A stretch of DNA of 37,980 nt from Streptomyces albus subsp. chlorinus (lineage in GTDB: Bacteria; Actinomycetota; Actinomycetes; Streptomycetales; Streptomycetaceae). Where the stretch lies: positions 4,750,350 to 4,788,329 of the forward strand of contig NZ_VJOK01000001.1 in assembly GCF_013302895.1 (NCBI RefSeq), read 5' to 3'. The position numbers were made by a program, and so were the translations under genes. Below, piece by piece: positions 1-7,553 of this stretch; position 1 is the stretch's first letter; each line of letters starts with the position of its first letter. Under the pieces are notes generated by a model that was not told where the DNA came from, did no database searches, and saw nothing but the letters and a program-made list of their open reading frames with translations.

Positions 1-177
1 CGCCGGCGGCTGCTTCGGCGGCCCCGCCGGCGCCTTCGCCGGGGCCTCGGAGATCCGCACCAGCGGTCCGTCGGCTCCGGTGTCCTTCGCCTGGCAGCCT
101 GCCAGGACTCCTGTGGCCAGCACCGCGGCCGTCGCTGCGGCGAGACCGCGGCAGGCCGCTGCTCCCCTGCTGTGCAT
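1..177 (-). CDS. Lipoprotein, N-terminal part (runs off left edge)
   Basis: Reading the minus strand from the ATG at 177 gives MHSRGAAACRGLAATAAVLA and then TGVLAGCQAKD. This is an n-region with arginines, a hydrophobic stretch and a clear lipobox (L-A-G-C), so the product should be exported and lipid-anchored at the conserved Cys. The mature part begins polar and becomes Ala/Pro/Lys-rich (EAPAKAPAGPPKQPP) as it leaves the window after 59 codons. The ATG at 177 is preferred over one at 183 because a run of G (184-189) sits at Shine-Dalgarno distance from 177 and abuts 183. The function cannot be told from this fragment. Confidence 0.75.
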   Translation of the reverse strand, partial: MHSRGAAACRGLAAATAAVLATGVLAGCQAKDTGADGPLVRISEAPAKAPAGPPKQPPA

Positions 178-482
178 CCCCATCCCCCCGGCGGTTCGAC
201 GGATGTACGGGTCCATGACTGCCCAGCGCGCCGCCCTCGCGAACCTGTCACGGGCCGGGGATGCCGCGGGGAGGGACCCGCTGCCCGGAAAGTGCGCCCA
301 TGTCACGGCCCTCCGCCTCCGCCCCTCGGCTTGTCCGGGTCCGGGCTGCTGATCGCGCTGGTCCACGGCCCTGAGACGCCGCGCTCCTGGGACCCCGCCG
401 AGCCGCTGGGCGGACCGCCCGGCCCGCCCAGCGGCTCGTCCGGCCGGACGGCACCGCCGGTTCCTGCGAGCCGTCCGCCGTC

Positions 483-626
483 GGCGCCTTGGCGGTCCGG
501 CCACCTGGCCACCTGGCCACTTGGCCACTTGGCCACTTGGCCACTTGGCCATTTGGCCATCTGGCCACCTGGCCGTCCCTCCGTCTGGCTGCGTGGCCGT
601 GTGGCCGTGTGGCCGTGTGGCCGCCT
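483..626. repeat. Octanucleotide tandem array (about 18 units)
   Basis: A strict 8-bp period runs from 483 to 626. Nine units in a row fit GGCCAYYT (499-570, mostly GGCCACTT). They are followed by drifted units in the same phase (GGCCGTCC, CTCCGTCT, GGCTGCGT), then three GGCCGTGT and one GGCCGCCT. Two drifted units precede the core (GGCGCCTT, GGCGGTCC). Because 8 is not a multiple of 3, all reading frames give related Trp/Pro/Gly/His-rich peptides, so the ORFs crossing it are artefacts. It lies between two minus-strand genes. Apart from this array I see no gene in 178-668. Confidence 0.9.
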
Positions 627-668
627 GGGGCCGTCTTGGCGCCTCGCCGCCCAGGGGTCCGAGTTGCC

Positions 669-1451
669 TCAGGTGTCCGAGGCGTCCTCGGTGTTCTCGG
701 TGTCCGAGGCGCCCTCGGCGTCCGCTGCGGCGGACAGCGCCTCGCGGATGTGTGCCTCGGACGTGGCCTTGTCGATGCCCAGTCCGTCCAGGACACCCGG
801 TGCGCCCTGCAGTTGCTCGTTCTCCAGCAGCGCGAGCAGCAGGTGCTCGGTGTCGACGTGGTCGTGGCCCAGCCGCAGGGCCTCGCGGAAGGAGAGTTCG
901 AGCGCCTTCTTGCTGCCGGGGTCGAACGGGATGAGGGCGGGCATCTCGTCCGCCGCCGCGGGCAGGGTGGCCGCGGCGGCCTCGCGGACGGCCTCCAGGG
1001 TCACCCCCTGGGCGAGGAGCGCCCGTGCCGCGAGGGCGTCCGGCTCGGCCAGCAGGCCCAGCACCAGATGGGCGGGGCCGATCCGGGGGCTGCGCGCCGC
1101 GTGGGCCTCGTTCTGTGAGGCCACGACGACGTTGCGGGCCTGCTCGGTGAAGCGGCTGAACCCCTGTGAGGCGTCGAGGTCCGAGGGCTCGCCGGGGTCC
1201 TTGGCCACGAAGCGCTTCTGCGCCGCCTGCCGGGTGACGCCCATGCTCGTGCCGATCTGGGTCCAGGACGCGCCGGAGCGCCGTGCCTGGTCCACGAAGT
1301 GGCCGATCAGGTGGTCGGCGAGTTCTCCGAGGTGGTCGGCCACGACGACCGCGCCGCTCAGCTGGTCCAGGGCGTCGGTGTGGGTCTTCTTGATGGCCGC
1401 GATGAGGTCGTCGAGGCGTACCGGTTGTGTCATGGTGACGTGTTCTCCCAT
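669..1451 (-). CDS. Clp N-terminal repeat-domain protein with HTH
   Basis: The 260-aa protein has two parts. Residues 1-80 carry a helix-turn-helix-like segment (ASWTQIGTSMGVTRQAAQKR). Residues about 95-245 resemble the double Clp-N (ClpA/ClpC N-terminal) repeat, with matching halves around GPAHLVLGLLAE and DTEHLLLALLEN. There is no AAA+ module, so it is a free-standing Clp-N protein that could act as adaptor or DNA-binding regulator. The C-terminus is acidic. The start at 1451 is chosen because a TTGACA-N17-TAGGGT promoter places the transcript start on this ATG (leaderless). A second ATG at 1433 with GGGAGA upstream is the alternative. The family call is firm; the role is inferred. Confidence 0.85.
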   Translation of the reverse strand: MGEHVTMTQPVRLDDLIAAIKKTHTDALDQLSGAVVVADHLGELADHLIGHFVDQARRSGASWTQIGTSMGVTRQAAQKRFVAKDPGEPSDLDASQGFSRFTEQARNVVVASQNEAHAARSPRIGPAHLVLGLLAEPDALAARALLAQGVTLEAVREAAAATLPAAADEMPALIPFDPGSKKALELSFREALRLGHDHVDTEHLLLALLENEQLQGAPGVLDGLGIDKATSEAHIREALSAAADAEGASDTENTEDASDT

Positions 1452-1457
1452 GGGGCA

Positions 1458-1498
1458 ACCCTAGGTTGACGCTCGACTGGTGTCAACGCGTGGTTGAC
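1458..1498 (-). promoter_or_regulatory. Promoter and operator-like repeats of the Clp-N gene
   Basis: On the minus strand the -35 TTGACA (1481-1486) and -10 TAGGGT (1458-1463) are separated by exactly 17 nt. Six nt then lead to the A of the ATG at 1451, implying a leaderless transcript. An inverted repeat GTCAAC-N5-GTTGAC (1482-1498) overlaps the -35, and a third half-site GTCAACC (minus strand, 1464-1470) lies against the -10. Three half-sites on the core promoter suggest repression, possibly by the HTH-bearing product itself. That autoregulation is inference. Confidence 0.75.
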
Positions 1499-1532
1499 GC
1501 TTCCTGTCCCCGGGAGTGCCCGTTCCCCTCCC

Positions 1533-2876
1533 TCAGCCGAGTGCCGCCCGCTTCAGGGCACGGGCCCTGCGGGCCACACGGCGGACCGTGGGGTTGCGGG
1601 GCACGAACGCGAACTGGCGGGGCACGGCACCGGGGAGGGCGAGGGCGGTCAGCCGGCGGCGCTTGAAGTAGCGGCGGGTCGCGGGGGAGAGGTGGGCCGC
1701 CAGATAGCGTTCCGCCTCGTCGCGCAGCTCGGGCAGGACGCGCGGCTGCATGCAGAACCCGACGGTGCGCACCAGTCCCGCCAGGTCGGGGACGGTGCGC
1801 GGGGTCAGGCCGGTGCCCTCGTCGGTGCCGAGGTCGGGGAGCAGGGCGTCCACCAGGGTCACCGGGATGCGGTTGCTGTTCTGGTACGGCGTCACCTGCT
1901 CCAGCAGCAGCTCCGTGCCCGTACGCGCCGCCGGCAGCCCGTAGAAGGCGGAGGCGGTCAGCAGGGCCGTCGAGAAGCAGCCCACCACCAGCGCCGGGCG
2001 CATCCGCTCGTACAGGGCCTCGGCCAGCACCGGCGCGGACAGCACGGTGAGGGTGACACCCAGTTCGCCGGCCTCCTTCTCCAGCGCGCGCGAGTAGCGG
2101 GCCGGGGCCACCGGGTGCGGCTTGAAGACCACGTCGCGGTGGCCCCGCGCGGCGGCCCCGCGCAGCATCCGCAGGTGGAGGTCCTCCTCCTCGCCGGGAG
2201 TGAGGATCTCCAGCGCGGACAGGTACTGCCCCAGCAGCAGCGCCCCGCCCCGCGGCAGCTCGGTCACCGACGGCGGCACGTCCTCGGCCAGTTCGGCCAG
2301 CACCGCGCGGAAGGCCGCGGTGGGGACGATCTCGGACGGCACCGAGAACTCCGTGAGCAGCAGCGGCTCAAGGCCCGGGACCAGGTCCAGGTGGAGCAGG
2401 CGGCGCACCCGCGAACCCACCAGCGGGTCCAGCTTGTTGCGGGTGGGGCCGTAGCTCATCAGCCCGTCCGCGTACACCTCGACCGGCGCGTCCGGGAACA
2501 GCCGCGCCACCGCCAGCGCGGGCTCCACCTGGATCGACTCCAGGACGAGCGTCACCTCGTCCTCCAGGCCGTCGCCCAGGTTCCACAGCGTCCGCAGATA
2601 CCGCTCCCACAGCGGCGCGTCGTCCGGCCGGGGCGACCAGCCGCCGGGGTGGAAGGGGCGGATCGTCTCGTTCCACGACAGCACCCGGTCGAAGCGTCCG
2701 CGCAGCCGCTCGAAACCCGGCATGACGTCGAGCGCGGGCGTCGTCTCCGGGTTCGCGGCGTTGTTGCTGACCAGCAGCAGCCGCTGGTCGGCGTCCTCGA
2801 AACGGCCGTCGTCCAGGGCGGCGGCCAGCGTCGCGGCGCCGTACAGGGTCGAGGCGAAGAAGAGCTGTGTACGCAT
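1533..2876 (-). CDS. Polysialyltransferase-like glycosyltransferase
   Basis: 447 aa. Bacterial sialyltransferase landmarks are visible: an acidic-Gly motif in VYADGLMSYGPTRNK (about residue 145), an HP motif in VVFKPHPV (about 268) and a Ser-rich C-terminal motif VVGCFSTALL (about 316). This fits the alpha-2,8-polysialyltransferase (GT38-like) family, which elongates nonulosonic acid polymers from CMP-donors on the cytoplasmic face. The start ATG at 2876 overlaps the stop of the upstream GT2 gene (TGATG), so the two are translationally coupled. The CMP-sugar donor is probably made by the divergent genes at 6047-8492. The basic C-terminal tail (RRVARRARALKR) may bind membrane or polymer. Donor and linkage are inferred; S. 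coelicolor makes a Kdn-containing teichulosonic acid. Confidence 0.8.
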   Translation of the reverse strand: MRTQLFFASTLYGAATLAAALDDGRFEDADQRLLLVSNNAANPETTPALDVMPGFERLRGRFDRVLSWNETIRPFHPGGWSPRPDDAPLWERYLRTLWNLGDGLEDEVTLVLESIQVEPALAVARLFPDAPVEVYADGLMSYGPTRNKLDPLVGSRVRRLLHLDLVPGLEPLLLTEFSVPSEIVPTAAFRAVLAELAEDVPPSVTELPRGGALLLGQYLSALEILTPGEEEDLHLRMLRGAAARGHRDVVFKPHPVAPARYSRALEKEAGELGVTLTVLSAPVLAEALYERMRPALVVGCFSTALLTASAFYGLPAARTGTELLLEQVTPYQNSNRIPVTLVDALLPDLGTDEGTGLTPRTVPDLAGLVRTVGFCMQPRVLPELRDEAERYLAAHLSPATRRYFKRRRLTALALPGAVPRQFAFVPRNPTVRRVARRARALKRAALG

Positions 2877-3898
2877 CAGGCGGCGGCCTCCGTCCGGTGC
2901 ACGGCTGTCGCGGGGGGCTGCGCGGCCGCCTGGCCCACCGGCCGCCGGCGCAGCCGGCGCAGCCGGGAGGCCCGCTCGGTGTCCATCGAGTCCAGCGCCT
3001 GGTTCAGCGGGCCGGAGGGCAGCCGCTTGAGGGCCGCCGCGCTCATCGACCGCAGCTTGCGGGCCACGTGCGGCTCGAACCGGTCGCTGGTGAGGTGATG
3101 GGAGATGATCGCGCAGTAGCTGCGGACCGCCTTCGGCAGCAGGACCTCGGCGTCGCGGTCCCGCGCGGTCTCCTCGACCACCTGGTCGAAGGCGCGGATG
3201 AAGTCGAGCTGCCGCACGTCGCCGATCTGCGTCAGGGAGGAGGCCACCCCGCGCCGGTAGAAGACGCCCAGCAGGCCGACCGCGGCGAACGAGCCGGCCT
3301 CCCGGTGCAGCCGCCAGATCCACGGCCGGTCCTCGGCCGTGCGCAGCCCGTCGGTGAAGTGCAGCAGCCCCGCGTCCAGCAGCCGGCGGTGGTAGATCCC
3401 CGCCCAGGCGTAGGCGTAGTCCACGGAGGTGCTCCGCCCGGCGGGGAGGATCGCCTCCCGCGGATCGCCCACCACGCCGCGCCGGCCGTGCGGCACCCGC
3501 GCGAGCGTACGGGAGCGTGCCGTGCACTGTATGTGGTCGGTGCGGACGAAGTCGCAGCCCAGCCGCTCGATGCAGGCGACCAGCCGGGGGTAGTAGCCGG
3601 GCGCCAGCCAGTCGTCGCCGTCCAGGAAGGTGACGAACTCGCCGTTCGCCCGGTCCAGGCCCGTATTGCGCGCGGTCGCCAGACCGCCGTTGTCGGCGTG
3701 CCGTACACGCGTCACCCGCGCGACGGCCTTCAGATCGCTTTCGGCGCGTTCCAGAATCTCCGGCGTCTCGTCCTTCGAGGCGTCGTCGACCAGAATGAAT
3801 TCGAAATCCTGGCGCGCGTTCGCCTTGAGACTCCGTAGCGTTTCTGCGGCGTATGACTGCACGTTGTAAAACGGCACGATGACGGAGAGCTTGACCAC
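2876..3898 (-). CDS. Family 2 glycosyltransferase
   Basis: 340 aa with a classic GT-A N-terminus: LSVIVPFYN at the start, FILVDDASKD at about residue 35 and a DxD-type motif in VTFLDGDDWLAPG at about residue 93. These bind the nucleotide-sugar and metal. The C-terminal 150 aa resemble teichoic-acid GT2 enzymes and end in an Arg-rich tail. It probably adds a hexose or primes the wall polymer made with its coupled partner at 1533-2876 (1-nt TGATG overlap). The GTG start at 3898 has no Shine-Dalgarno. A -10-like TACCGT ends 7 nt upstream, which suggests a leaderless transcript. Acceptor and sugar are unknown. Confidence 0.88.
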   Translation of the reverse strand: MVKLSVIVPFYNVQSYAAETLRSLKANARQDFEFILVDDASKDETPEILERAESDLKAVARVTRVRHADNGGLATARNTGLDRANGEFVTFLDGDDWLAPGYYPRLVACIERLGCDFVRTDHIQCTARSRTLARVPHGRRGVVGDPREAILPAGRSTSVDYAYAWAGIYHRRLLDAGLLHFTDGLRTAEDRPWIWRLHREAGSFAAVGLLGVFYRRGVASSLTQIGDVRQLDFIRAFDQVVEETARDRDAEVLLPKAVRSYCAIISHHLTSDRFEPHVARKLRSMSAAALKRLPSGPLNQALDSMDTERASRLRRLRRRPVGQAAAQPPATAVHRTEAAA

Positions 3899-4085
3899 CC
3901 CAGGGACGGTAGGTGGTGTGCCCCGCCCCGTCTTGACCTGCTGCGAGCCGGGGGGTGAACGCCACGTGGCGGGATGGTGAACGGGGTGGCGGCGCGGGGG
4001 CGTTGGCCATTCGTCGGCGCGCTGTTAACCGTCTGTTGCCTTCACGTTGGGCCGCCTTGCGGAATCCCTTCCTAACGTCGGCGAC
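3899..4085. promoter_or_regulatory. Divergent promoter region of the wall-polymer cluster
   Basis: This 187-nt gap separates the divergent GT2 and DUF6716 genes. Each start is preceded at 7 nt by a -10-like hexamer: TACCGT on the minus strand (3906-3911) and TAACGT on the plus strand (4073-4078). I see no good -35 on either side. A perfect palindrome GCCACGTGGC lies at 3961-3970, flanked by two direct copies of GGTGAAC (3954-3960 and 3976-3982), a plausible regulator site between the two promoters. Confidence 0.5.
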
Positions 4086-5729
4086 GTGCAGTCTCCAGAA
4101 ACTCCCACCCCCGCGCATTCCCCGGATTCCCCGCCTTCGGCCGCCCATTCACCGGAGAGGCACCGGTCCCCCGAGACCCCGGATCCGGTGACCGCGCCCG
4201 CTCCCGGCACGGCGCCGGGACCCCGGCGGGTCGCCGTGCTCGCGGACTCCGACACCCGGTGGAAGTGGGGCGTCCTCACCGCCCGCAGGCTGGCGCCGGA
4301 CGCCGCCATCGACGGGCTGCTGCTGCGCGGCCGGGCCACCCCCACGCCGCGCCAGCTCGCCGAGGTCGGGGTGCGGGTGGACACCCTGCGCGAGGTGACC
4401 ACCCCGGAGTTCCTGCGCGCCGCCACCGCACCCGGCGCCTACGACGTGCTGGTGCTCGCCTGCGTCGGCGGCGCCGTCCAGGCCATGATCCACGGCCTGC
4501 GCCGGGCCGTCACGGACGCGTCCGGCGCCGGACCCGCACGCCGCCCCGTGGTCGTCACCGGCTACGTCGGCGTCGTCTACGAGAAGCTCACCGACGGCCT
4601 GCTGCTGCGGCACGGCGCCGATGTCGTCCTCGCCAACTCCGCATACGACGCCGACCGCTTCCGCGCCGTCTACGCGGGCGTGGGCGCCGCCCCGGACAGC
4701 GTGGTCACCTGCGCGCTCCCGTTCCTGGAGGGGGCCGGGGCGGACGGTGACGGTGCGGATGATGACGGTGCGGATGATGCCGGGACGGGTGGTGCCGGTG
4801 CGGATGATGCCGGGGCGGTGGCCGGCGAGGTGGAGACCGCTGATGCCGAGGTCGCCGGTGCGGAGGCCGCTGATGGGGAGGGCGCCGGCGCGGAGGCCGG
4901 CGAGGGCGGGCGGTTCACCGTCGTCTTCGCCGTCCAGCCCTCCGTGCCCGCCGCACGCGCCGACCGCGCCTACCTCCTGCGCCGGGCCGTCTCCCACGCG
5001 CTGCGGCACCCCGAACGCGAGGTGCTGATCAAGCTGCGCAGCAGGCCCGGTGAGCACACCACCCACATCGAGGAACTGCCCTACCAGAAGCTCGTCCGCA
5101 AACTGACCGGATCCGGCGGTGCCGACGGCGGACTGCCGCCCAACTGCCGCCTCGTCTACGGGAACATGGGGCGGATCCTCGACCGGGTCGGGCGCACCGG
5201 CGGGCTGCTGGTGACGGTCAGCTCCACCGCCGCGCTCGAATCCCTGCACCGGTCCGTGCCCACCGCCGTCCTCACCGACCTCGGCGTCCGCGAGGCGTTG
5301 GGCAACCACTACTTCACCGGTTCCGGCTGCCTCGCCTCCTGGGACCAGCTCGACGACGGCCTGCTGCCCGAGGCCGACGAGACCTGGGCGCTGCGGCAGG
5401 GCGTGCGCGGCGGCACCGGGTTCGACGCCGCCCGGCGACGGGTCGCCGACCTCGCCGCCCGCTCCCTCTCGGCCGGACTGCCGCCGCTCGCCCCGTACTA
5501 CACGGCGCGCACCGCCCCCGGTTACCTGCCCGGCATCCTGCGCCGCTACGGACTGCGACCGGACGGCTCCCTCTCGGCGAGCGCGGCCGGGGACGCGGTG
5601 GTGCCCGCGGGTCCGGGCACCACCGGGCGCGGACTGGTGCGCCGCGTCGTCCGCGAGGCGGCACGCGGCGCCTACCGGCACGGGGTCCAGCGGGTCGCCC
5701 CGCTCATCCGGAAAGCGGGCGAACTGTGA
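4086..5729 (+). CDS. DUF6716-type putative glycosyltransferase
   Basis: 547 aa from the GTG at 4086, which follows a TAACGT -10 by 7 nt (leaderless reading). After a Pro/Ser/Thr-rich N-terminus of about 40 aa comes a Rossmann-like start (RRVAVLADSDTRWKWG) and a region with VVVTGYVGVVYEKLTDGLLLR, split here as VVVTGYVGVV and YEKLTDGLLLR. A GT-B-like C-terminal half contains LIKLRSRPGEHTTH and LLVTVSSTAALESLHR. I match it to DUF6716, found in Streptomyces nonulosonate clusters. An acidic low-complexity insert of about 55 residues (about 220-275, from 15-bp tandem repeats at 4751-4810) interrupts the middle and is probably a surface loop. It heads the plus-strand operon of CMP-nonulosonate genes. 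The specific sugar transferred is unknown. Confidence 0.75.
   Translation: MQSPETPTPAHSPDSPPSAAHSPERHRSPETPDPVTAPAPGTAPGPRRVAVLADSDTRWKWGVLTARRLAPDAAIDGLLLRGRATPTPRQLAEVGVRVDTLREVTTPEFLRAATAPGAYDVLVLACVGGAVQAMIHGLRRAVTDASGAGPARRPVVVTGYVGVVYEKLTDGLLLRHGADVVLANSAYDADRFRAVYAGVGAAPDSVVTCALPFLEGAGADGDGADDDGADDAGTGGAGADDAGAVAGEVETADAEVAGAEAADGEGAGAEAGEGGRFTVVFAVQPSVPAARADRAYLLRRAVSHALRHPEREVLIKLRSRPGEHTTHIEELPYQKLVRKLTGSGGADGGLPPNCRLVYGNMGRILDRVGRTGGLLVTVSSTAALESLHRSVPTAVLTDLGVREALGNHYFTGSGCLASWDQLDDGLLPEADETWALRQGVRGGTGFDAARRRVADLAARSLSAGLPPLAPYYTARTAPGYLPGILRRYGLRPDGSLSASAAGDAVVPAGPGTTGRGLVRRVVREAARGAYRHGVQRVAPLIRKAGEL
4751..4810 (+). repeat. 15-bp in-frame tandem repeat (4 units)
   Basis: Four 15-bp units (CGGTGCGGATGATGM and one diverged copy at 4781-4795) encode GADDD/GADDA-type acidic pentapeptides inside the DUF6716 gene. 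The copies at 4766-4780 and 4796-4810 are identical, which points to recent expansion. Confidence 0.85.
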
Positions 5730-6046
5730 CCCCGGGCGGTCGCGGGGCGACGGTCACGGGCGGTCGTGGCGCTGCGTCCTTGGCGTCCCTGGGGGCCTTG
5801 GCGTCCGTCGCGTCCCTCGCGTCCTCGGCGCCGTCGGTGGGAGGAGGCCCTGGGAGCCCGGGCGGTCGTGGCGCTGCGCGCCCGGTCCCCTCTCCCGGTC
5901 ACGCGGGCCCTCGCCCGGCACACCTCGCAGGCCCCGCGCACCCCGCAGACCTCACGGACTCCGCAGGCCCCACCGGACGTGCCGCGCCGGCGGCCGGCCG
6001 CTCCTCGTCCCTGCCTGATCCCCTGTCTCACCTTCCTGGAGCCAGC
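5730..6046 (+). other. Spacer with 20-bp direct repeat before the CMP-synthetase gene
   Basis: This 317-nt spacer lies between co-directional genes. Its frame continues open from a GTG at 5726 that overlaps the previous stop, but the would-be peptide is Ala/Ser/Pro/Gly noise, so I treat the spacer as non-coding. A perfect 20-bp direct repeat occurs at 5757-5776 and 5859-5878 (102 bp apart). I see no clear promoter or hairpin. Confidence 0.55.
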
Positions 6047-7375
6047 ATGTCGCCAACCCCCGCCGTTCTCGCGGTGATACCCGCACGGGGCGGCTCGAAG
6101 GGCGTGGCCGCCAAGAACCTCGCGCCGGTCGGGGGCGTCCCGCTGGTCGCCCGCGCCGCCCGGGAGTGCCTGGCCGCGCGGAACGTGACCGACGTCGTCG
6201 TCTCCACCGACGACAGCGCCATCGCCGAGGCGGCCCGCTCGGCCGGTGCCGAGGTGGTCGAGCGCCCCGCCGACCTCGCGGGCGACCTGGCCAGCAGCGA
6301 GGCCGCCGTCCTGCACGCCATGGACGTCTACGAGAAGCGGCACAGCAGGCCGCTGCACACCGTGCTGCTCGTCCAGTGCACCAGCCCCTTCCTGGTGCGC
6401 GAGGACGTCGAACGCGTCGCGTCGGCCGTCATCGACGACGGTGCGGACAGCGCCTTGACGGTGGCGCCCTTCCACGGGTTCGTCTGGCGCGACGGCGACG
6501 GCCACGGCGGCGGCGATGCTCACGGCGGCGATGGTCACGGCGGCGGCATGGGGGAGGGGGGCGGGAGCGGTCCGTACGGCGGCTCGCCGTCGGGCGAGGG
6601 CGCGTCCGGTGGGACGCGCGGCGCGCCGGTGGCGGAGCGGGGCAGCGCGTACGGCGTCAACCACGACCGCTCCGTCCGCCCCAGGCGCCAGGACCGGCCC
6701 GAGGACCTGCTGGAGACCGGCGCCGCCTACGCCATGGACGCCATCGGCTTCCGGGAGGCCGGGCACCGGTTCTTCGGGCGGACCGCCGTGGTGCGGACCG
6801 ACCCGGCGCGCGTCCTGGAGATCGACGACCCGCACGACCTCGCCCGCGCCCGCGCCCTGGCGCCCCTGCTGGACGCGCGCCGCGACGGGCCCGGCGCCCT
6901 GCCCACCCGCGAGGACGTGGACGCGGTCGTCCTGGACTTCGACGGCACCCAGACCGACGACCGGGTGTACGTCGACTCCGAGGGGAGGGAGACCGTCGCC
7001 GTGCACCGCGGGGACGGCCTCGGCATCGCCGCGCTGCGCCGCGCGGGACTGGAGGTGCTGATCCTCTCCACGGAGACCAACCCGGTCGTGGCCGCCCGCG
7101 CCGCCAAGCTGCGGCTGCCGGTGCTGCACGGCATCGACCGGAAGGACCTCGCACTCAAGCAGTGGTGCGAGGAGCGCGGCATCGCCCCCGAGCGGGTGCT
7201 GTACGCGGGCAACGACGCCAACGACCTGCCGTGCTTCGCCCTTGCGGGCTGGCCCGTCGCCGTCGCCGACGCCCACGACGTGGTGCGGGCCGCCGCCCGT
7301 GCCGTCACGACGCGGGGCGGCGGCGCGGGGGCCGTCCGCGAGATCGCGGGGTGGCTGGTGGGGCCGGAGTTGTGA
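6047..7375 (+). CDS. CMP-nonulosonate synthetase fused to KdsC-like phosphatase
   Basis: 442 aa in two domains. Residues 1-270 are an acylneuraminate cytidylyltransferase, with the nucleotide-binding PARGGSKGVAAKN (8-20) and a DDSAIAEAARSAGAEVVERP-type block. It activates a nonulosonic acid with CTP. Residues about 285-440 are a HAD phosphatase of the KdsC kind: DFDGTQTDD at about 300 with both catalytic Asp, and YAGNDANDLPC near 385. This pairing fits dephosphorylation of Kdn-9-P followed by CMP-Kdn formation, known as separate proteins in Bacteroides. A Gly/His-rich insert (DGHGGGDAHGGDGHGGG, from residue 149, about 40 aa) is unusual. The ATG at 6047 is chosen over the GTG at 5726 because homology starts there and CCTGGAG precedes it. 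Confidence 0.88.
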   Translation: MSPTPAVLAVIPARGGSKGVAAKNLAPVGGVPLVARAARECLAARNVTDVVVSTDDSAIAEAARSAGAEVVERPADLAGDLASSEAAVLHAMDVYEKRHSRPLHTVLLVQCTSPFLVREDVERVASAVIDDGADSALTVAPFHGFVWRDGDGHGGGDAHGGDGHGGGMGEGGGSGPYGGSPSGEGASGGTRGAPVAERGSAYGVNHDRSVRPRRQDRPEDLLETGAAYAMDAIGFREAGHRFFGRTAVVRTDPARVLEIDDPHDLARARALAPLLDARRDGPGALPTREDVDAVVLDFDGTQTDDRVYVDSEGRETVAVHRGDGLGIAALRRAGLEVLILSTETNPVVAARAAKLRLPVLHGIDRKDLALKQWCEERGIAPERVLYAGNDANDLPCFALAGWPVAVADAHDVVRAAARAVTTRGGGAGAVREIAGWLVGPEL

Positions 7376-7390
7376 GGGCGGGCTTCAGGG

Positions 7391-7414
7391 CTTTTGTGGG
7401 CCCACCCACAAAGG
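7391..7414 (+). terminator. Hairpin between the CMP-synthetase and synthase genes
   Basis: Arms CTTTTGTGGG (7391-7400) and CCCACAAAGG (7405-7414) pair over 10 bp (one T-G wobble) with a 4-nt loop. The hairpin starts 16 nt after the stop of the CMP-synthetase gene. There is no U-tract, so it could terminate, attenuate, or protect a processed 3' end inside the operon. Confidence 0.55.
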
Positions 7415-7553
7415 AACCCGCCCGAACCCGACGCCCCCACCCGCCGCCTCCTGACCTGCGAAAACCCTACCCGACCAGCCCGTCACCCACCCCCGCCGGC
7501 CACCCCGACCCCTTTGCCGGCACCCACGGATCAAACCCCCGGAAGTGATGAAC

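Noticed and set aside
499..626. CRISPR-like or protein-coding reading of the GGCC octamer array
   Set aside because: There are no unique spacers and the period is 8 bp; the ORFs across it exist in every frame because of the repeat itself.
5726..6046. A 107-aa N-terminal extension of the CMP-synthetase from GTG 5726
   Set aside because: The extension is low-complexity, contains a 20-bp direct repeat and lacks family similarity; ATG 6047 has a ribosome site and starts the conserved fold.
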